Shown here piece by piece: positions 34,968-43,911 of a stretch of DNA of 64,000 nt. Within the stretch, counting starts at the first letter, position 1; each line of letters begins with the position of its first letter. A program made the position numbers and the translations under genes. A model generated the notes under the pieces. It was not told the origin of the DNA. It searched no databases and worked only from the letters and a program-made list of their open reading frames with translations. Origin of the DNA: Albidovulum aestuarii (lineage in GTDB: Bacteria; Pseudomonadota; Alphaproteobacteria; Rhodobacterales; Rhodobacteraceae); assembly GCF_029961185.1 (NCBI RefSeq), contig NZ_JASBQQ010000005.1:62001-126000 (forward strand), in the 5' to 3' direction.

Positions 34968-37583
34968 TCAATTGCGATAGGTCAGATCGGAATTCGACCG
35001 TTGGAACAACGCCTCGAACCTTGCAAACGCGTACCGAGTGGCCAATCCGATGGCAAATGCGCCGGGCACAACGATCAGGGCAGAGAGAACTGGTCCGGCC
35101 AACTGGTAAAGACCGGTGTAAAATTTCCAGAAGTGGATGACCGTGGTGTGCGTGAGATAGACGAACATGGTGGCGGTCCCGAGGTGCCGTGCAGCGCGAG
35201 CGAACGAGAAGGGCAGTTGCGGTGTCAGAGGAAGCAACAATGTTAATGCAGCGCCGACGATCATCACCCGCTCATGCAACGTCCAGACTGGCAAGACGAT
35301 ACATGTCAGCACCAGTGCCCCAATGCACCAAAGCTTGCGCCGGGCATCGTGGGCAAGTGAAATAGACCAGCCGAGGAACACCAGTGGCAATAGCGTGAAG
35401 AGAGTACGTGCCAGCGGCAACCCCAAGCCGCCTTCCAGCATGTTGCCCAAGAGGGAAGTATGCGCACCGAAAAGCTGCACGACGACAGAAAGGCCGGAGG
35501 AAATCAACGTCGCCAGAATACCAAATTTGAAGGGGGATGTGGCGATTGCGCGTCGCACTACTGCCATACGGGTCAGTAGTACAAGGGAGAGGACAATCTG
35601 AGCATAGAGGCTGATGAACCAGAACGGTTCGAACAGATCATGATCAAGACGTTGCGGTATGTTTCCGAGAAGCAAATACATCTCGACGGGGATGTAACCC
35701 CGAACAACGTCGTACACGGCGAGCAGCAGATAATAGATCGGTAAGATCGGGATCAACAATGATCGCGCGAGCAGTACTGCTTTACCCTCTGCCATCGCGT
35801 TCTTCTGATAGCGGGCAAGGGAATAGCCCATGAGCAGAAGCAGCACGAAAGTTCCACCGCTAACCGGCCAGAGTGTTAGGTGATAAAGAACCACACAGCC
35901 GATTGCGAAGATACGTAGACAAGTTGCCAGCTCAACATGTGCCGTTGGCGCGGGCAGGCGTGGCTCAATCGCTTCGAGATTGGCAAGAGACATGTGTTCC
36001 CATCCGTCGGGAACAAATCCCAGGCGTTCCTCAATCGCGAGTTGCGCGTGAAGGTAGCCAAGCGAGTCCCCGCCCAGATCGACGAAACTATGCTCATGAG
36101 AGATATCGCGGGCACGGGTCGCCTCACGATACGCGGTAACGAGCCCGGGTCCGGTGTGTTGCCTTTCACGGTTTAAATTTGCGGCCGCGCGCGCCAGGGC
36201 AAACAGGTGGCGCCGGTCTAGTTTGCCATTGTCCAAAACGGGGGCGTCGGCCAGTGGGGCTACCAGGATCGCTTCCTGCGGCAGGGTCAGGTGGTCCGAG
36301 AGAATGGACCGGACATCGTCCGGATCGCCATTGGCGTTCAATACGACAATCTGGTCGTCGACCGCCTCGGCCCATGCCGTTATCCCGGATTCGGCCAGAA
36401 AATACTCTGCCTCGTCCAGACTGATACGCAGGCCGAACAGCTTTGCGAAGCGCGAAGCGCGCCCGACGATCCGGTAATATCCCTGCTCAGTCCTCTCGGC
36501 AAAGTCACCTGTCTTCAGGTTCGGTGTCACATCGCCAAGCGAAAGGTCGGCGCGACTCGTCGCGTATCCCATCATCACGTTGGGTCCGGAATAGACAAGT
36601 TCTCCCGGTATTCCGGTACCAATGATCTCATGACCGGCATCGTTGGTCAGCCAGAACTTGCCACCGGGAATAGCGGTGCCAACCGTGTCAGAGGCGTGAA
36701 GTGCTTCTTCAGGGGGCAGGTAGGCCATACGAGGGCTCGCCTCGGTCTGACCGTACATGACGAAGAATTTCCATCCTCCGGCTTCCGCGATTGACGCCAT
36801 CCGCCGTACTGTTGCGGGCGCTAATCTCCCGCCCGCCTGAGTAACGCGGCGAAGTGCGGGGAGCGTCGCGAAGTCGAATCCACGACCCAGAAGCAGATCA
36901 ACCTGATGGGGTACAAGCGCGAGGCTCGTCACCCCCATACGCCGGGCCTGTGGACCAAAGTCCGGATCGACGACCGACATTTCCATCAAGACCAGTGAAG
37001 CGCCGGCATCAAGATGCGAGTTCAACACCGACAGTCCGTAGGAATAGTGCAGCGGCAATGTGGTCGCACCGCGATCATCACTGTTCAGGTCAAGATAGGT
37101 GCGGATCGCCGCGGCGTTGCTGAAAACATTGGTTGCCGACAGCCGCACAAGCTTGGGGTCACCTGTGGTGCCCGATGTCGAAAGCAGAATACGAAGATCG
37201 TTGTGCAATTCCGACGGAGAGTCTGACCGTCGATCAATGCCGAAGCCTCCACCGCTCCCTGAAAGCACAAGGTTCGGTTGATGAATTGTGTCGATTCTCC
37301 GACCGGCGACCAGAGTTTCGGCGGCAGCAATCACGATGGCATGGCCATCTTGCAGCGCAGCCAGATAGGCGGCAATCGGCTCAGGCTCCGCCGTTAGCGC
37401 CAGTCCTAACAACAGCCGTTCCGTTCCAATTCGATCGGCTTCCGCGCGCAACAGGGCTCGCCAGGCAGAGCAGCGTTCACGCAACCCGCCATAGGTAATG
37501 CTACGGCCATCGGGTTGGATCAACGCCGTCGCGTCGGCAGGCACATTGTTGAAGGATTCCGGGAAATCGGAGAATTCAAACAT
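34968..37583 (-). CDS. Adenylation domain - carrier protein - acyltransferase 3 fusion
   Basis: An 871-aa protein with three modules. Residues about 15-455 are an AMP-forming adenylation domain: LLSTSGTTGDPK at 133-144, YGQTEA at 277-282, TGD at 358-360 and the C-terminal catalytic Lys454 in NGKLDRR. A carrier domain follows, with DLGGDSL at 502-508 and Ser507 as phosphopantetheine site. Residues about 552-865 are an acyltransferase-3 (OafA-type) membrane domain with the R-X10-H motif (Arg557...His568). It looks like one polypeptide that activates a carboxylic or amino acid, loads it on a carrier arm and transfers it across the membrane. The acceptor is unknown. The ATG at 37583 is preferred over an upstream TTG. 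Confidence 0.8.
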   Translation of the reverse strand: MFEFSDFPESFNNVPADATALIQPDGRSITYGGLRERCSAWRALLRAEADRIGTERLLLGLALTAEPEPIAAYLAALQDGHAIVIAAAETLVAGRRIDTIHQPNLVLSGSGGGFGIDRRSDSPSELHNDLRILLSTSGTTGDPKLVRLSATNVFSNAAAIRTYLDLNSDDRGATTLPLHYSYGLSVLNSHLDAGASLVLMEMSVVDPDFGPQARRMGVTSLALVPHQVDLLLGRGFDFATLPALRRVTQAGGRLAPATVRRMASIAEAGGWKFFVMYGQTEASPRMAYLPPEEALHASDTVGTAIPGGKFWLTNDAGHEIIGTGIPGELVYSGPNVMMGYATSRADLSLGDVTPNLKTGDFAERTEQGYYRIVGRASRFAKLFGLRISLDEAEYFLAESGITAWAEAVDDQIVVLNANGDPDDVRSILSDHLTLPQEAILVAPLADAPVLDNGKLDRRHLFALARAAANLNRERQHTGPGLVTAYREATRARDISHEHSFVDLGGDSLGYLHAQLAIEERLGFVPDGWEHMSLANLEAIEPRLPAPTAHVELATCLRIFAIGCVVLYHLTLWPVSGGTFVLLLLMGYSLARYQKNAMAEGKAVLLARSLLIPILPIYYLLLAVYDVVRGYIPVEMYLLLGNIPQRLDHDLFEPFWFISLYAQIVLSLVLLTRMAVVRRAIATSPFKFGILATLISSGLSVVVQLFGAHTSLLGNMLEGGLGLPLARTLFTLLPLVFLGWSISLAHDARRKLWCIGALVLTCIVLPVWTLHERVMIVGAALTLLLPLTPQLPFSFARAARHLGTATMFVYLTHTTVIHFWKFYTGLYQLAGPVLSALIVVPGAFAIGLATRYAFARFEALFQRSNSDLTYRN

Positions 37584-37601
37584 ATAAGAGTATCCGCAAA
37601 C

Positions 37602-37634
37602 AACCCGGCCCAAACTATTCGATCAGGCCGGGTT
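37602..37634 (-). terminator. Terminator-like hairpin after livM
   Basis: AACCCGGCC and GGCCGGGTT (9-bp perfect arms) flank a 15-nt loop, followed on the minus strand by TTGTTTG. It lies between the livM stop (37662) and the start of the adenylation fusion gene (37583), so it probably separates the two transcripts. Confidence 0.5.
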
Positions 37635-37661
37635 ACGACAAACAATAGATCCTACTGTCTC

Positions 37662-38957
37662 CTAACGTTCGGGAATGAGACCCCTCGGGCTGAATCGTAG
37701 GACCAGAAGCAACACCAGACCCATGGTCAGAAGCCGCATATGGGCGGCGCTGTCCTGAAGGTGGCTCTTGATCACACCGTCGGCCATGCCTGAGGTGATG
37801 AAGTCCATCAGCCCGTTGCCCCAGGGTTCGACCTTGATCCAGAGGAACCAGATCAGGAAGCCACCAAGGACAGCGCCCCAGTTGTTGCCCGAGCCCCCCA
37901 CGATCACCATGACCCAGATGAGGAAGGTGAAGCGCAAGGGGTTGTAGGTGCCGGGTGTCAGCTGGCTGTCCAGTGTCACGATCATTGCGCCCGCAAGGCC
38001 GCAGATGGCCGAGCCCAGGATGAATATCTGCAAATGGCGGCGGGTCACGTCCTTGCCCATCGCCTCGGCCGCAACCTCATTGTCGCGGATCGCCCGCATC
38101 ATCCGGCCCCATGGCGAGTTCAGCGCCTTTTCGGACGCCCAAATGAGCGCGAGCAGGATGACGGTGAAGAGCGCGGCATAAAGCAGCTTCACCACGATGG
38201 TCGAGGCCGTCACCGGGTCGGTGCCGAAGCTTGCGGCGCGTTCAACGAAGCTCGTGCTGTTCTGAAGATCGACCTCGTATGGCACGGGACGGGGAATGGA
38301 GATGACGTTCTTGACCCCACGGGCCAGCCAGTCCTCGTTCTTCATAACGGCAATAATAATCTCGCCGATGCCAAGCGTCGCGATGGCGAGATAGTCGGAG
38401 CGAAGGCCAAGCGCGGTTTTGCCGATCACCCAGGCAGCCCCTGCGGCCAGAAGCCCGCCGACCGGCCAGGCAACAAGGACCGGCAAACCAAGCCCGCCAA
38501 GGTTGGAATAGGTCGCGGGTTTAAATGCTTCGACCACCTCGACGGCCGGATCGAAAACCGCACGGAATAGAAAGAACCCTCCGATCAGGGTCACCAGAAG
38601 CGCCAAGACCCGCTGACGGCCCTTGAGCCGGTGATTGAGCGCGATGGCAAGCGCAATGATCGCAACGCCCATCAGCAGCGCAAGGATCAGACGGAACCCG
38701 CCACCGGCGGTCCAAACCTCGGTCACCGGCGGAGTGGCGATCAGCACAGGCGCAAGACCGCCAAGCGCCACGAAGCCGACGATGCCGACGTTGAAGAGCC
38801 CCGCATAACCCCATTGCATGTTCACGCCGAGCGCCAGAATCGCCGAAATCAGCCCCATATTGAGGATGCCGAGCGCAGTGTTCCAACTGGCCGTCATGCC
38901 TTCGAAGATGATGAGGAAGGCGACGAAAGCGAAGAGTAGGATGTTGCGCGTGTTCAT
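37662..38957 (-). CDS. livM: Branched-chain amino acid type ABC transporter permease (LivM-like)
   Basis: A 431-aa membrane permease. The family core is recognisable in LNMGLISAILALGVNMQWGY, ALGLRSDYLAIATLGIGEII and GRMMRAIRDNEVAAEAMGKD. It is longer than E. coli LivM-size proteins are in my memory, with extra hydrophobic segments near residues 85-170. It overlaps livH by 4 bp. Substrate is not fixed by sequence: amino acids, amides or urea are transported by this family. Confidence 0.88.
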   Translation of the reverse strand: MNTRNILLFAFVAFLIIFEGMTASWNTALGILNMGLISAILALGVNMQWGYAGLFNVGIVGFVALGGLAPVLIATPPVTEVWTAGGGFRLILALLMGVAIIALAIALNHRLKGRQRVLALLVTLIGGFFLFRAVFDPAVEVVEAFKPATYSNLGGLGLPVLVAWPVGGLLAAGAAWVIGKTALGLRSDYLAIATLGIGEIIIAVMKNEDWLARGVKNVISIPRPVPYEVDLQNSTSFVERAASFGTDPVTASTIVVKLLYAALFTVILLALIWASEKALNSPWGRMMRAIRDNEVAAEAMGKDVTRRHLQIFILGSAICGLAGAMIVTLDSQLTPGTYNPLRFTFLIWVMVIVGGSGNNWGAVLGGFLIWFLWIKVEPWGNGLMDFITSGMADGVIKSHLQDSAAHMRLLTMGLVLLLVLRFSPRGLIPER

Positions 38958-39964
38958 ACCGATTTCCCCTTGAAGAGGCCGGTGGGCTTGAAGAGCAGGA
39001 CCACGATCAGGATCGCAAATGAAACCGCGAACTTGTAGTCGGTCGAGAGAAGCTGGGCGAGCCCGTCAGGCGCGAGGCTTTCTGGCAGGACATAGGTCGC
39101 GACCTTCTTCCAGGCATAAGTGAAGCCGACCTCGGAAAACGCGATCAGAAACCCGCCTGCGATGGCGCCGATGGGGCTGCCGAGACCGCCGACAATTGCA
39201 GAGGCAAAGATCGGAAGAAGAAGCTGGAAGTAGTTGAAAGCCTTGAAGGATTTATCAAGGCCGTAAAGCGTGCCCGCGATGGTCGCGAGGCCTGCCGCAA
39301 TGATCCACGTGACCTTCACCACCCGTTCGGGGTTGATGCCCGACAACAGAGCCAGATCCTCGTTGTCGGAATAGGCCCGCATCGACTTTCCGGTCCGGGT
39401 TTTGTTGAGAAACCAGAAGAGAAGTGCCACAACGATCACCGCCGCCACGATGGTCAGCGCCTGCGTTGACTTGAACGCAAGCCCCTCTGCAAGACCGGTC
39501 GACTTCTTGAAATCGTTCGCATTCACCAGGAAACGACCGCCATCCGCAAAGCGGATCTCATCGACGCCGATGATGAAGCGGGTGATCCCGTTCATCACGA
39601 ACATCACACCCATAGAGACAATCACGAGGATCACCGGGGCCGCCTTTTGCTTGCGGTAGAATTGGTAGACCGCCTTGTCGGTCGCCAGCACGAGCCCGGC
39701 TGTCAGGGCGATGCCGAAGGGCAGGGCGAGAAGGGCGGTTGGAAGGGGCCCGAAATGGATGCCCATCGACTGGAACCACCAGGTGAAGAGGATCACCATG
39801 CCTGTGCCAAAGGCCATCGTGTCGCCATGGGCGAAGTTTGAAAACCGAAGAATTCCGTAGATCAGCGTAACCCCGAGGGCACCGAGCGCAAGCTGTGCGC
39901 CGTAAGATGTCGCCGGGATGACGACAAAATTCAAAAGCGCAACGAGCGCATTGAGAATGTCCAT
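38954..39964 (-). CDS. livH: Branched-chain amino acid type ABC transporter permease (LivH-like)
   Basis: A 336-aa permease starting MDILNALVALLNFVVIPATS, with the family motifs LGALGVTLIYGILRFSNFAH and IVGGLGSPIGAIAGG. GAGGGGAG precedes the ATG at 39964; a longer upstream frame has no ribosome site. It pairs with LivM as the membrane channel. The ATPase and binding-protein genes of the same system lie beyond three unrelated small genes (40152-41730). Confidence 0.9.
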   Translation of the reverse strand: MDILNALVALLNFVVIPATSYGAQLALGALGVTLIYGILRFSNFAHGDTMAFGTGMVILFTWWFQSMGIHFGPLPTALLALPFGIALTAGLVLATDKAVYQFYRKQKAAPVILVIVSMGVMFVMNGITRFIIGVDEIRFADGGRFLVNANDFKKSTGLAEGLAFKSTQALTIVAAVIVVALLFWFLNKTRTGKSMRAYSDNEDLALLSGINPERVVKVTWIIAAGLATIAGTLYGLDKSFKAFNYFQLLLPIFASAIVGGLGSPIGAIAGGFLIAFSEVGFTYAWKKVATYVLPESLAPDGLAQLLSTDYKFAVSFAILIVVLLFKPTGLFKGKSV

Positions 39965-40151
39965 GAATCTCCCCTCGCCGGGCGATGGGTTCGCCCTATT
40001 CTTTCTTTGATACCGGAATACCACAACCGCCGGTCTCTGCAACCCACCGCAAACGGCGAGCACAGGCAAATAGGTCAGTCATAAAAGGCATTCCCCGCGT
40101 CGGGATGTGTCTATGGCCAAGGGAGAGAAACGCGCTGAACGTGCGGGCGGA

Positions 40152-40529
40152 TCAGCTGCCCGCTGAAGAACCGTCAGCGCCAAGGATCGGTTCACTTACC
40201 ACGACGCAGATACCCGTTCCTTCCGCCGCGCGGCTGCCATCTGCAAAGAACTCATAAACGCCTGTTGAGGTATTGACCGTATAGTTCAGCGAATAGTCGT
40301 CACCGAGGAAGAGAAACGTCTTGCTCCCTTCGCCGTCATAAATAAGCGCTTCGACTTGCTGATCCCCGAAGGAAATCATCCCAACCGACGCCTCGTCCGG
40401 CTGTGTCAACGTCGCGCTCATTTCCGGGGTTGCGGCATTTTCGATCTGGCATTCATAGGCAAACTCTTTCGCGCCAACGCTGGCCGGAAGTGCGATAGCA
40501 ATCGCCAAGATACCACTGAAGACCTTCAT
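40152..40529 (-). CDS. Small secreted protein, paralogous triplet member 1
   Basis: A 125-aa protein with signal peptide (MKVFSGILAIAIALPASVGA). The mature part has two cysteines, in YECQIENAATPEMSATL and GTGICVVVSE, and the shared segments FLFLGDDYSLNYTV and GVYEFFADGS. It is the most divergent of three tandem homologues. A disulfide between the two Cys is likely in the periplasm. Layout is faintly like MliC-type lysozyme inhibitors, but I cannot support that assignment. Confidence 0.75.
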   Translation of the reverse strand: MKVFSGILAIAIALPASVGAKEFAYECQIENAATPEMSATLTQPDEASVGMISFGDQQVEALIYDGEGSKTFLFLGDDYSLNYTVNTSTGVYEFFADGSRAAEGTGICVVVSEPILGADGSSAGS

Positions 40530-40692
40530 AACCTGATCACTCCTGCCGAATCCACTCAATCGCAGCTAGCCATCCAATAGGGCTGTAGTTTGTTCAGAAT
40601 CCGGGTGAGGTTGGGTATTGGGCGACTTCTCTGAACAACCGAAAAGCCGCCACCGCATTGTTTCAATACCGAGCTTAATACCGACCCTGTTT

Positions 40693-41025
40693 TCACCCTG
40701 CCGTTTTCACGCAGTCTCCGCGCTTGTCACCGCGCATGGTGCCCGAGGCCGAGTAATCGTAAAATCCTTCTTCGGTGTGGACCGCATATTGCATGGTGAA
40801 GCCTTTACCAACATGCAGAAAGGTCAGCGTATCGAGGCCGCGTAGAACCATCGCCTCTTTCTCGCTGCCGCCGATCCGGATTGTTCCCTTGTCCTGGCCA
40901 TCAAACTGGATGAGCTGCGCGCCCATTTCCGGCGCCGCTTCATCAGGAGTGCCGCAGTCGAAGACGAGGTCGGCAGCAAAACCGATGGAAGGCAGCATCA
41001 AAAAGGCGATGGCCAGGAATTTCAT
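40693..41025 (-). CDS. Small secreted protein, paralogous triplet member 2
   Basis: A 110-aa protein. After the signal peptide (MKFLAIAFLMLPSIGFA) the mature protein has VFDCGTPDEAAPEMGAQL, LDTLTFLHVGKGFTMQYAV, YDYSASGTMRG and a C-terminal GDCVKTAG. GGAG sits 6 nt before ATG 41025. It is closely related to member 3 and clearly homologous to member 1. Function unknown. Confidence 0.78.
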   Translation of the reverse strand: MKFLAIAFLMLPSIGFAADLVFDCGTPDEAAPEMGAQLIQFDGQDKGTIRIGGSEKEAMVLRGLDTLTFLHVGKGFTMQYAVHTEEGFYDYSASGTMRGDKRGDCVKTAG

Positions 41026-41394
41026 GAGAGGCTCCATAGATGTGTTTCGCGGCGGCTCTAGAAGGTTATTGAGGCCGGACTTTGTCGGGATCGTGAGAGA
41101 GTTGCGCTGCCGTTTCCAAAACGCGAACCGTTAGGGTTATGCCGTCTTCATTGTTGCGAAACCGATTAGGCTAATGAAAAGGTAAATCTGCTTAGGCCCC
41201 CATCATTCAGGGGACACGCCAAACTCAAGACTTTGACCGGGATATGACGAATCGAGAATCCCGATCCGCAGGCCATGTCGTTTGGTCCGGCGGAAAGAAA
41301 TCGAACCCGCCGCCGGGCTAAGCCCGGGGCGGGTCCAACACTGTGCCACCACCATTCTTTTCACCCCGCCAGATGGCGGAGCCTTACGACAGAC
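41026..41394. other. Intergenic region containing an extragenic palindrome
   Basis: No gene is seen. At 41303-41336 an imperfect palindrome (GAACCCGCC...GGCGGGTCC with inner GCCGGGCT/AGCCCGG) resembles an extragenic repeat or terminator for the minus-strand gene ending at 41395. The remainder is unremarkable and presumably holds the promoter of triplet member 2. Confidence 0.5.
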
Positions 41395-41730
41395 CTAACC
41401 TGAGATCTGTTCGCAGGTCCCGTGACCATAACCACTCATGCTGCCCGAGAGCGAGTAATCGTAGGTGCCTTTTTGGGGATGAACGCTATAGTGCAGTGCA
41501 TAGCCCTCACCAATATACAAGAAAGTCAGCGTCCCAAGGCCGGAATAGACCTCGGCAGGGATCACATCATCACCGGTGATGATGTGACCCCGTTTTTCAC
41601 CATAGTACTTGGTCAGTTGGGCAACCATTTCGGGATGGGCGGCGTCGGGCGCGCCGCAGTTGAACACCAGATCTCCTGCCAAAGCGGGTATTGGCATAAG
41701 CAGGGCAATCGTCGAAACCAGAACTCTCAT
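41395..41730 (-). CDS. Small secreted protein, paralogous triplet member 3
   Basis: A 111-aa protein with signal peptide MRVLVSTIALLMPIPALA. The mature part shows VFNCGAPDAAHPEMVAQL, LGTLTFLYIGEGYALHYSV, YDYSLSGSMSG and GTCEQISG, the same two-cysteine framework as members 1 and 2. GGAG lies 8 nt before the ATG at 41730. It is the most upstream of the triplet on this strand. Confidence 0.78.
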   Translation of the reverse strand: MRVLVSTIALLMPIPALAGDLVFNCGAPDAAHPEMVAQLTKYYGEKRGHIITGDDVIPAEVYSGLGTLTFLYIGEGYALHYSVHPQKGTYDYSLSGSMSGYGHGTCEQISG

Positions 41731-42192
41731 TACACACACTCCACGACCGAACATGGTCAGGTATGAATATGATCATGAATTTCGTCGGGATTCTGTCGCG
41801 AACATGGGATTCATGGGTAGTTAATCATGAACTGAGAACGTTTCCTCCACGTGAAATCAGATTGTTCGCATTCAAACATCATTGGTCAGGAGAGCCCCCA
41901 AAGGGTGGCGCAACCATGAGAAGATTCCCTTAAAATTTAGCGCAAATGAGAATCGCCTCTCCCCCTTGAATCGTCGACGCTCTCAAAGATCACTCGCGAC
42001 TGGCGCTCGTAATACTTTGACATAGCCAGGCTCAGAAAGCCGCCAAATGATTACGCCTGGGATTCAAGCAGCAGACAATATCGCCTTCGGCCACCTATTT
42101 GATCAATTTTCAAACAGACGGACGCTAAACTCACGATACGACGGGTCAGACAAATCTGAAATTCGGGTGAACTACTTGCGTCGGGTTGACAC
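41731..42192. other. Intergenic region with no gene seen
   Basis: About 460 bp between the livF stop and the small-protein triplet, visibly richer in AT. No open frame has convincing codon use, and no terminator with a T-tract was found. It splits the transporter locus and probably carries the promoter for the triplet and perhaps livHM. Confidence 0.5.
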
Positions 42193-43020
42193 TCACCCTC
42201 CCAAGAAGGTCCGCCGCACCTCTGGATCGGCCAGCAGCGCCTCGCCGGTATCGGTGTAGCGGTTGGCGCCCTGTACCAGCACATAGCCCATATCGGCGAT
42301 CTCCAACGCCTGACGGGCGTTTTGTTCGACCATGAGGATCGAAATGCCGGTGCGGGCGACTTCGATGATCCTGTCGAAAAGTTCGTCCATGACGATCGGG
42401 GAGACACCAGCGGTCGGCTCGTCGAGCATCAGAAGCTTCGGCTTCGTCATGAGCGCCCGGCCGACGGCGACTTGCTGGCGCTGGCCACCGGACAGTTCCC
42501 CGGCAGGTTGGCGGCGCTTGTCCTTCAGGATCGGGAACAGGTCAAAGACCTGCTCCATCGTACCCTTGAAGTCGTCTTTGCGGATGAAAGCGCCCATTTC
42601 GAGGTTTTCCTCGACGCTCATCGACGGGAAGACGTTGTTGACCTGCGGCACGAAACCCATGCCCTTGGCAACCCGGTCCTGCGGGGACAGGGCGGTAATG
42701 TCCTCGCCGTCCAGCTTCACATGGCCGCTGCGCAGGTTGAGCATTCCGAAGACCGCCTTCATCGCGGTCGATTTGCCCGCGCCGTTAGGGCCGACGATGA
42801 CCGCGATCTGGCCCTTTTCGACGGTCAGCGTGCAGTCATGCAGGATATCGGCTGCACCATAGCCGCCGGTCATGTTCTCGGCCGCGAGGAACGGGCCGCC
42901 GGGGGCAGGGCGCGCGGCGCCTTTGGACTTGGGCATTTCCAGCGTGCCACCACCTTCCTTGGTGATGGAGCGGTCCTTGTTGCCGCGGTCATCCTGATAA
43001 GGGTTGGAGGTCTTGCTCAT
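42193..43020 (-). CDS. livF: ABC transporter ATP-binding protein (LivF-like)
   Basis: A 275-aa ATPase. Walker A GPNGAGKST starts at residue 77, with signature LSGGQRQQVAVGRAL and Walker B LLMLDEPTAG. An N-terminal extension of about 40 hydrophilic residues is longer than usual for LivF, whose Walker A normally lies near residue 40. It overlaps livG by 4 bp. It energises the LivHM channel. Confidence 0.9.
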   Translation of the reverse strand: MSKTSNPYQDDRGNKDRSITKEGGGTLEMPKSKGAARPAPGGPFLAAENMTGGYGAADILHDCTLTVEKGQIAVIVGPNGAGKSTAMKAVFGMLNLRSGHVKLDGEDITALSPQDRVAKGMGFVPQVNNVFPSMSVEENLEMGAFIRKDDFKGTMEQVFDLFPILKDKRRQPAGELSGGQRQQVAVGRALMTKPKLLMLDEPTAGVSPIVMDELFDRIIEVARTGISILMVEQNARQALEIADMGYVLVQGANRYTDTGEALLADPEVRRTFLGG

Positions 43021-43805
43021 GCTCCGGCCTCCGCCTTGACCTTGTTCTTCAGACCGCGGCCCAGATAGGCCTCAATCACTGCTTCGTTCTGCATGATGCT
43101 GTCTGCCGAGCCCTTGGCCAGCACCTTGCCCTCGGCCATGACGATGACCGGGTCGCAGAGGCGACCGATGAAGTCCATGTCGTGTTCGATCACGCAGAAC
43201 GTATAGCCGCGTTCCTTGTTCAAACGGACGATCGCGTCGCCGATCGTATTCAGGAGCGTACGGTTCACGCCTGCGCCAACCTCGTCCAGAAATACGATCT
43301 TGGCTTCGACCATCATCGTGCGGCCAAGTTCAAGAAGTTTTTTCTGACCGCCCGACAGATTGCCGGCACGTTCATCGGCCAAATGAGAAATCGTGAGAAA
43401 GTCGAGGACATCATCGGCCTTCTTCGCAAGTTCGGCCTCTTCCTCGCGGATTCGGCCGCGATGGAACCAGGTATTCCACAAAGTCTCGCCCGATTGTGCG
43501 GCGGGAACCATCATCAGGTTCTCGCGCACCGTCATCGACGAAAACTCATGCGCAATCTGGAAGGTGCGTAGAAGCCCCTTGTGAAAGAGATCATGCGGCG
43601 GCAGGCCGGTGATGTCCTCGCCATCCATGATTACCTTGCCGGAGGTCGGCTGGTAAACACCCGCGATAACGTTGAAAAGCGTGGATTTCCCGGCTCCGTT
43701 CGGTCCGATCAGTCCGGTGATCGAGCCCTTGGCGATCTCCATGGATGCACCGCTGACGGCCTGAAAGCCGCCGAAATGCTTGTGCAGATCCTCGACGATG
43801 ATCAT
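43017..43805 (-). CDS. livG: ABC transporter ATP-binding protein (LivG-like)
   Basis: A 262-aa ATPase with Walker A GPNGAGKSTLFNVIAG, the LivG-type segment GLLRTFQIAHEFSSMTVREN, signature NLSGGQKKLLELGRTM and Walker B VFLDEVGAGVN. It is preceded by the binding-protein gene and a probable leaky terminator. It forms the ATPase pair with LivF. Confidence 0.92.
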   Translation of the reverse strand: MIIVEDLHKHFGGFQAVSGASMEIAKGSITGLIGPNGAGKSTLFNVIAGVYQPTSGKVIMDGEDITGLPPHDLFHKGLLRTFQIAHEFSSMTVRENLMMVPAAQSGETLWNTWFHRGRIREEEAELAKKADDVLDFLTISHLADERAGNLSGGQKKLLELGRTMMVEAKIVFLDEVGAGVNRTLLNTIGDAIVRLNKERGYTFCVIEHDMDFIGRLCDPVIVMAEGKVLAKGSADSIMQNEAVIEAYLGRGLKNKVKAEAGA

Positions 43806-43866
43806 GCGTTTCCCCTATCTTCGCCTGACCGTCGTTGCGGTCGGGAAGTTGTTGTTCTTTATATGG

Positions 43867-43893
43867 AAAAGCAGCCCGGACGTGCCGGGCTGC
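43867..43893 (-). terminator. Intra-operon terminator-like hairpin after the binding-protein gene
   Basis: On the minus strand GCAGCCCGG and CCGGGCTGC (9-bp perfect arms) with a 5-nt loop are followed by TTTT. It lies just after the solute-binding protein stop (43912) and before livG. Such partial terminators often let the binding protein be made in excess over the permease. Confidence 0.65.
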
Positions 43894-43911
43894 CTGTTCG
43901 TGTCACTGATA

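Noticed and set aside
40152-41730. Triplet proteins as MliC-type lysozyme inhibitors
   Set aside because: The two-cysteine size class is similar, but the diagnostic motifs could not be matched by eye; kept as unknown.
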